A DNA stretch of 64,000 nucleotides, taken from contig REBZ01000152.1 in the NCBI GenBank assembly GCA_007692495.1, forward strand, positions 80,626 through 144,625, given 5' to 3'. The position numbers and the translations under genes were made by a program. The notes beneath the pieces are model-generated. The model searched no databases. It saw only the letters and a program-made list of their open reading frames with translations, and was not told the origin of the DNA. Numbering within the stretch: the stretch's first letter is position 1; every line of letters begins with the position of its first letter. Source of the DNA: Alkalicoccus sp. Lineage in GTDB: Bacteria; Bacillota; Bacilli; Bacillales; Salisediminibacteriaceae. Positions 61,982 through 64,000 of the stretch are shown here, one piece after another.

Positions 61982-62545
61982 ATGACACATATAAACCACC
62001 AAAAAATCGAAGAAGCCGTTACAATGATTCTGGAAGCAGTAGGTGAAGATCCGGACCGGGAAGGTCTTCAGGATACACCGAAACGTGTAGCCCGCATGTA
62101 TGAAGAAGTTTTTCAGGGACTTCACCAGGACCCAAAGGAACATTTTAAAACAATTTTCGGAGAGGACCATGAAGAACTGGTTCTTGTAAAAGATATCCCT
62201 TTTTATTCGATGTGTGAGCACCATCTTGTTCCTTTTTTTGGGAAGGCGCATATTGGATATCTTCCGCAGGGAGGGAAAGTTACAGGGCTCAGCAAACTGG
62301 CACGGGCCGTGGAAGCAGTAACAAAACGTCCTCAGCTTCAGGAAAGAATTACTTCTACTATTGCGGATTCGCTCGTAGAAACTCTCGATCCCCAGGGAGT
62401 TATGGTCATTATTGAAGCTGAGCATATGTGTATGACGATGAGAGGCGTAAAAAAGCCCGGATCCTCGACTATAACTTCAGCAGTAAGGGGAGTATTCAAA
62501 AGGGATGAGGCAGCGAGAGCGGAAGTGCTTTCTTTAATTAAATAA
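61982..62545 (+). CDS. folE: GTP cyclohydrolase I FolE (MtrA)
   Basis: A 187-residue zinc enzyme that opens GTP to dihydroneopterin triphosphate, the first step of folate synthesis. The zinc and catalytic residues are in [20 protein letters not shown] (around 72-91), with LSKLARAVE and [16 protein letters not shown]. The ATG at 61982 follows GGAGG at 11 bases; upstream in-frame codons lack support. It is followed by mtrB as in the B. subtilis mtrAB operon. Confidence 0.94.
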   Translation: MTHINHQKIEEAVTMILEAVGEDPDREGLQDTPKRVARMYEEVFQGLHQDPKEHFKTIFGEDHEELVLVKDIPFYSMCEHHLVPFFGKAHIGYLPQGGKVTGLSKLARAVEAVTKRPQLQERITSTIADSLVETLDPQGVMVIIEAEHMCMTMRGVKKPGSSTITSAVRGVFKRDEAARAEVLSLIK

Positions 62546-62659
62546 AAATATATGAAGAGCAATCGCTCAGGTAACCGGATCTTTTGAGCAGCTTCCATCA
62601 ATTAAGACCTTTAACTGTATAATGCGAATACATCCTTATTAAATAAAAGAGGTGAGAAA

Positions 62660-62878
62660 ATGGCACAGTCAAATGATTATATTGTCATTAAAGCGAATCA
62701 GGACGGCGTAAACGTTATTGGGCTGACAAGAGGCACGGATACCCGGTTCCATCATTCGGAAAAACTTGATAAAAACGAAATGATGATTGCCCAGTTCACC
62801 GAGCATACGTCAGCTATTAAAATCCGCGGAGACGCTACGGTTCAGACGGCACATGGAGAAATGTCCAGCAACGATTGA
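62660..62878 (+). CDS. mtrB: Trp RNA-binding attenuation protein TRAP
   Basis: A 72-residue subunit of the 11-mer ring that, when loaded with tryptophan, binds (G/U)AG repeats in trp leader RNA. The tryptophan pocket and RNA-contact segments [20 protein letters not shown] and [14 protein letters not shown] are nearly identical to the B. subtilis protein. AGAGGTGAG precedes the ATG. Its presence implies TRAP control of a trp operon elsewhere in the genome. Confidence 0.96.
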   Translation: MAQSNDYIVIKANQDGVNVIGLTRGTDTRFHHSEKLDKNEMMIAQFTEHTSAIKIRGDATVQTAHGEMSSND

Positions 62879-63048
62879 CAGGGCAGGCTATTCGGACTCC
62901 TGCCAGCTCTGTTTCAGACGGCACCTGGATCTGCTGATAAAACTTCGCTGTGTACCTTCCTCGTCGGAAATTAATTATGATATACTATACTAGCTGGCTT
63001 GAAAGCCTTTTAAACAAAGGCGCCACAGGTAGTTTGGAGGAAATAAGG

Positions 63049-63777
63049 ATGACCGCGACTTACGACAACGTACACATTATACATAAATTAACAACGGAGT
63101 TTTATCAGCGGGTGAGGGAGCCGTATGTGCAGCGTTTTATACCTGAGCCTGTAATGAATCCGACTCAGGCGGGAATTATTTTGACCATGCTTGACAGATC
63201 CGGAACAGCGATCAGTGACAGGCATTCCGTGGCACTCTCAGCACTGCTGGTGCAGGCTGCAATGGACACACACGATAGAATTGGGGTCCTGGAAACCACA
63301 AATGAGAGTGAAAGAAAACAACGTCAGCTGACTGTCCTTGCCGGAGATTATTTCAGCAGCCTGTACTACAGGCTGCTGGCTGAATGTGGCGAAGGGAAAT
63401 TCATCAAGGTGTTTTCAAGAGCGATCCAGGAAATCAACGAAGCTAAAATGAGAGTGACGGAAGCAGACTCTGAAAGAGAAGCGATGGAACATTTTATGGT
63501 TGTACGCAGTGCGCTTACAACTCACTTGGCCGCGTTTCTTGGTTTTGCTTCATCCATACCTTCCATCCGCCGGCTTTATTTGCTGCAGTGTCTGACCGGC
63601 AGAGAAGAAAATTTTATGCTGAATACAGCTGTAAGTCAGTCGGACAGCAGCCGGAAGCGGCTGGCTCAACAGGCTTACAGGCTGATTCAGGAGGAGGGGC
63701 AGGAAGATTTTCCTCTCTATCACATCATTCAGCAGGAAGCTGATATGCTGATGGCATCTATGAGGACAGGAGAATAA
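63049..63777 (+). CDS. hepS: Heptaprenyl diphosphate synthase component 1 (HepS)
   Basis: A 242-residue small subunit of the heterodimeric heptaprenyl diphosphate synthase for the menaquinone-7 side chain; the catalytic partner HepT lies beyond the window. It has no DDxxD motif, as expected. The pattern [13 protein letters not shown] and [19 protein letters not shown] (around 98-116) fits HepS. The ATG at 63049 follows GGAGG by eight bases. It is followed four bases later by menG, so the hepS-menG-hepT operon is conserved. Confidence 0.88.
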   Translation: MTATYDNVHIIHKLTTEFYQRVREPYVQRFIPEPVMNPTQAGIILTMLDRSGTAISDRHSVALSALLVQAAMDTHDRIGVLETTNESERKQRQLTVLAGDYFSSLYYRLLAECGEGKFIKVFSRAIQEINEAKMRVTEADSEREAMEHFMVVRSALTTHLAAFLGFASSIPSIRRLYLLQCLTGREENFMLNTAVSQSDSSRKRLAQQAYRLIQEEGQEDFPLYHIIQQEADMLMASMRTGE

Positions 63778-63781
63778 ACCA

Positions 63782-64000
63782 ATGCGACAATCCAAAGAGC
63801 AGCGCGTACACGATATATTTGAATCTATTTCCGGCCAGTACGACCGAATGAATGCAATAATCAGTTTTCAGCGCCATGTTGCGTGGAGAAAAGATACGAT
63901 GAAAAAAATGAATGTTAAACAAGGGGAGAAGGCCCTGGATGTATGCTGCGGCACAGCTGACTGGACGATTCAGCTTGCGGAGGCATGCGGTGAAGATGGA
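63782..64000 (+). CDS. menG: Demethylmenaquinone methyltransferase MenG (3' end outside window)
   Basis: The first 73 residues of a UbiE/MenG-type SAM-dependent methyltransferase are visible. They start with [20 protein letters not shown], and SAM motif I appears as [13 protein letters not shown]. It performs the last step of menaquinone synthesis. It stands four bases after hepS. The frame runs off the window edge. Confidence 0.9.
   Translation, partial: MRQSKEQRVHDIFESISGQYDRMNAIISFQRHVAWRKDTMKKMNVKQGEKALDVCCGTADWTIQLAEACGEDG

Overview
The window comes from a member of the Bacillaceae. Gene order follows the Bacillus subtilis map almost without a break: nudF-fur-xerD-deoB-pupG-pdp, lysA-ppiB, ribDE-BA-H, scpAB, rluB-resABCDE, serA-fer, ypbB-recQ-ypbD, ypbG, gudB-ypdA-ansA-prsW, cmk-plsC-ypfD-der-plsY-gpsA-yphE-yphF-hbs-folE-mtrB-hepS-menG. 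Many proteins are rich in Glu and Asp, which suggests a halophile or haloalkaliphile. A carotenoid operon suggests a pigmented one. Every slot where B. subtilis keeps sporulation genes is empty here, so the best guess is a non-spore-forming haloalkaliphilic lineage of the Alkalicoccus / Salisediminibacterium kind. That placement is inference, not something read from a marker gene.

Layout. 1-3416 (minus): the promoter-proximal part of a carotenoid-modification operon (CruF-like membrane enzyme, acyltransferase, glycosyltransferase, and a CrtN-type desaturase cut by the window edge). 3665-8632: accessory genes (HAD phosphatase, EIIA-Glc, uppP, TlpA-like oxidoreductase, aldo-keto reductase). 8783-14651: nudF, Fur with a perfect Fur box in its promoter, xerD, then nucleoside salvage genes. 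14666-20955: lysA behind a lysine riboswitch, ppiB, and the riboflavin operon behind an FMN riboswitch. 21262-23271: a DUF309 gene and scpAB. 23679-27796: an accessory island (SDR, PLD-like protein, alpha/beta hydrolase) flanked by short repeats. 27958-35362: rluB, the cytochrome-c maturation and redox two-component genes resABCDE, and a cobalamin adenosyltransferase. 35563-39417 (minus): an acidic SurA_N-type lipoprotein, serA and ferredoxin. 39763-49178: ypbB-recQ-ypbD, a class I photolyase, fhs, ypbG and a MerR/B12 protein of the CarH/LitR photoreceptor type. 49338-64000: conserved housekeeping genes ending in a truncated menG.

Four threads stand out. (1) A family of short interspersed repeats (about 40-350 bp, at least six copies) with related ends of the type TGTTGATWAAGT. 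Every copy has one end within about 6 bp of an intrinsic-terminator hairpin. They are MITE-like and partly deletion derivatives of one another; a second repeat family is also present. (2) Coordinated absence of sporulation genes from several conserved slots. (3) A light-response gene set: a CarH/LitR-type B12 regulator, a photolyase about 3 kb away, carotenoid genes, and the enzyme that makes adenosylcobalamin. The regulator has Glu where Thermus CarH has its light-state His ligand. (4) RNA-level control: lysine and FMN riboswitches, a strong hairpin splitting resABC from resDE, and the gene for TRAP (mtrB). I saw no tRNA, rRNA, CRISPR array, transposase or prophage genes.
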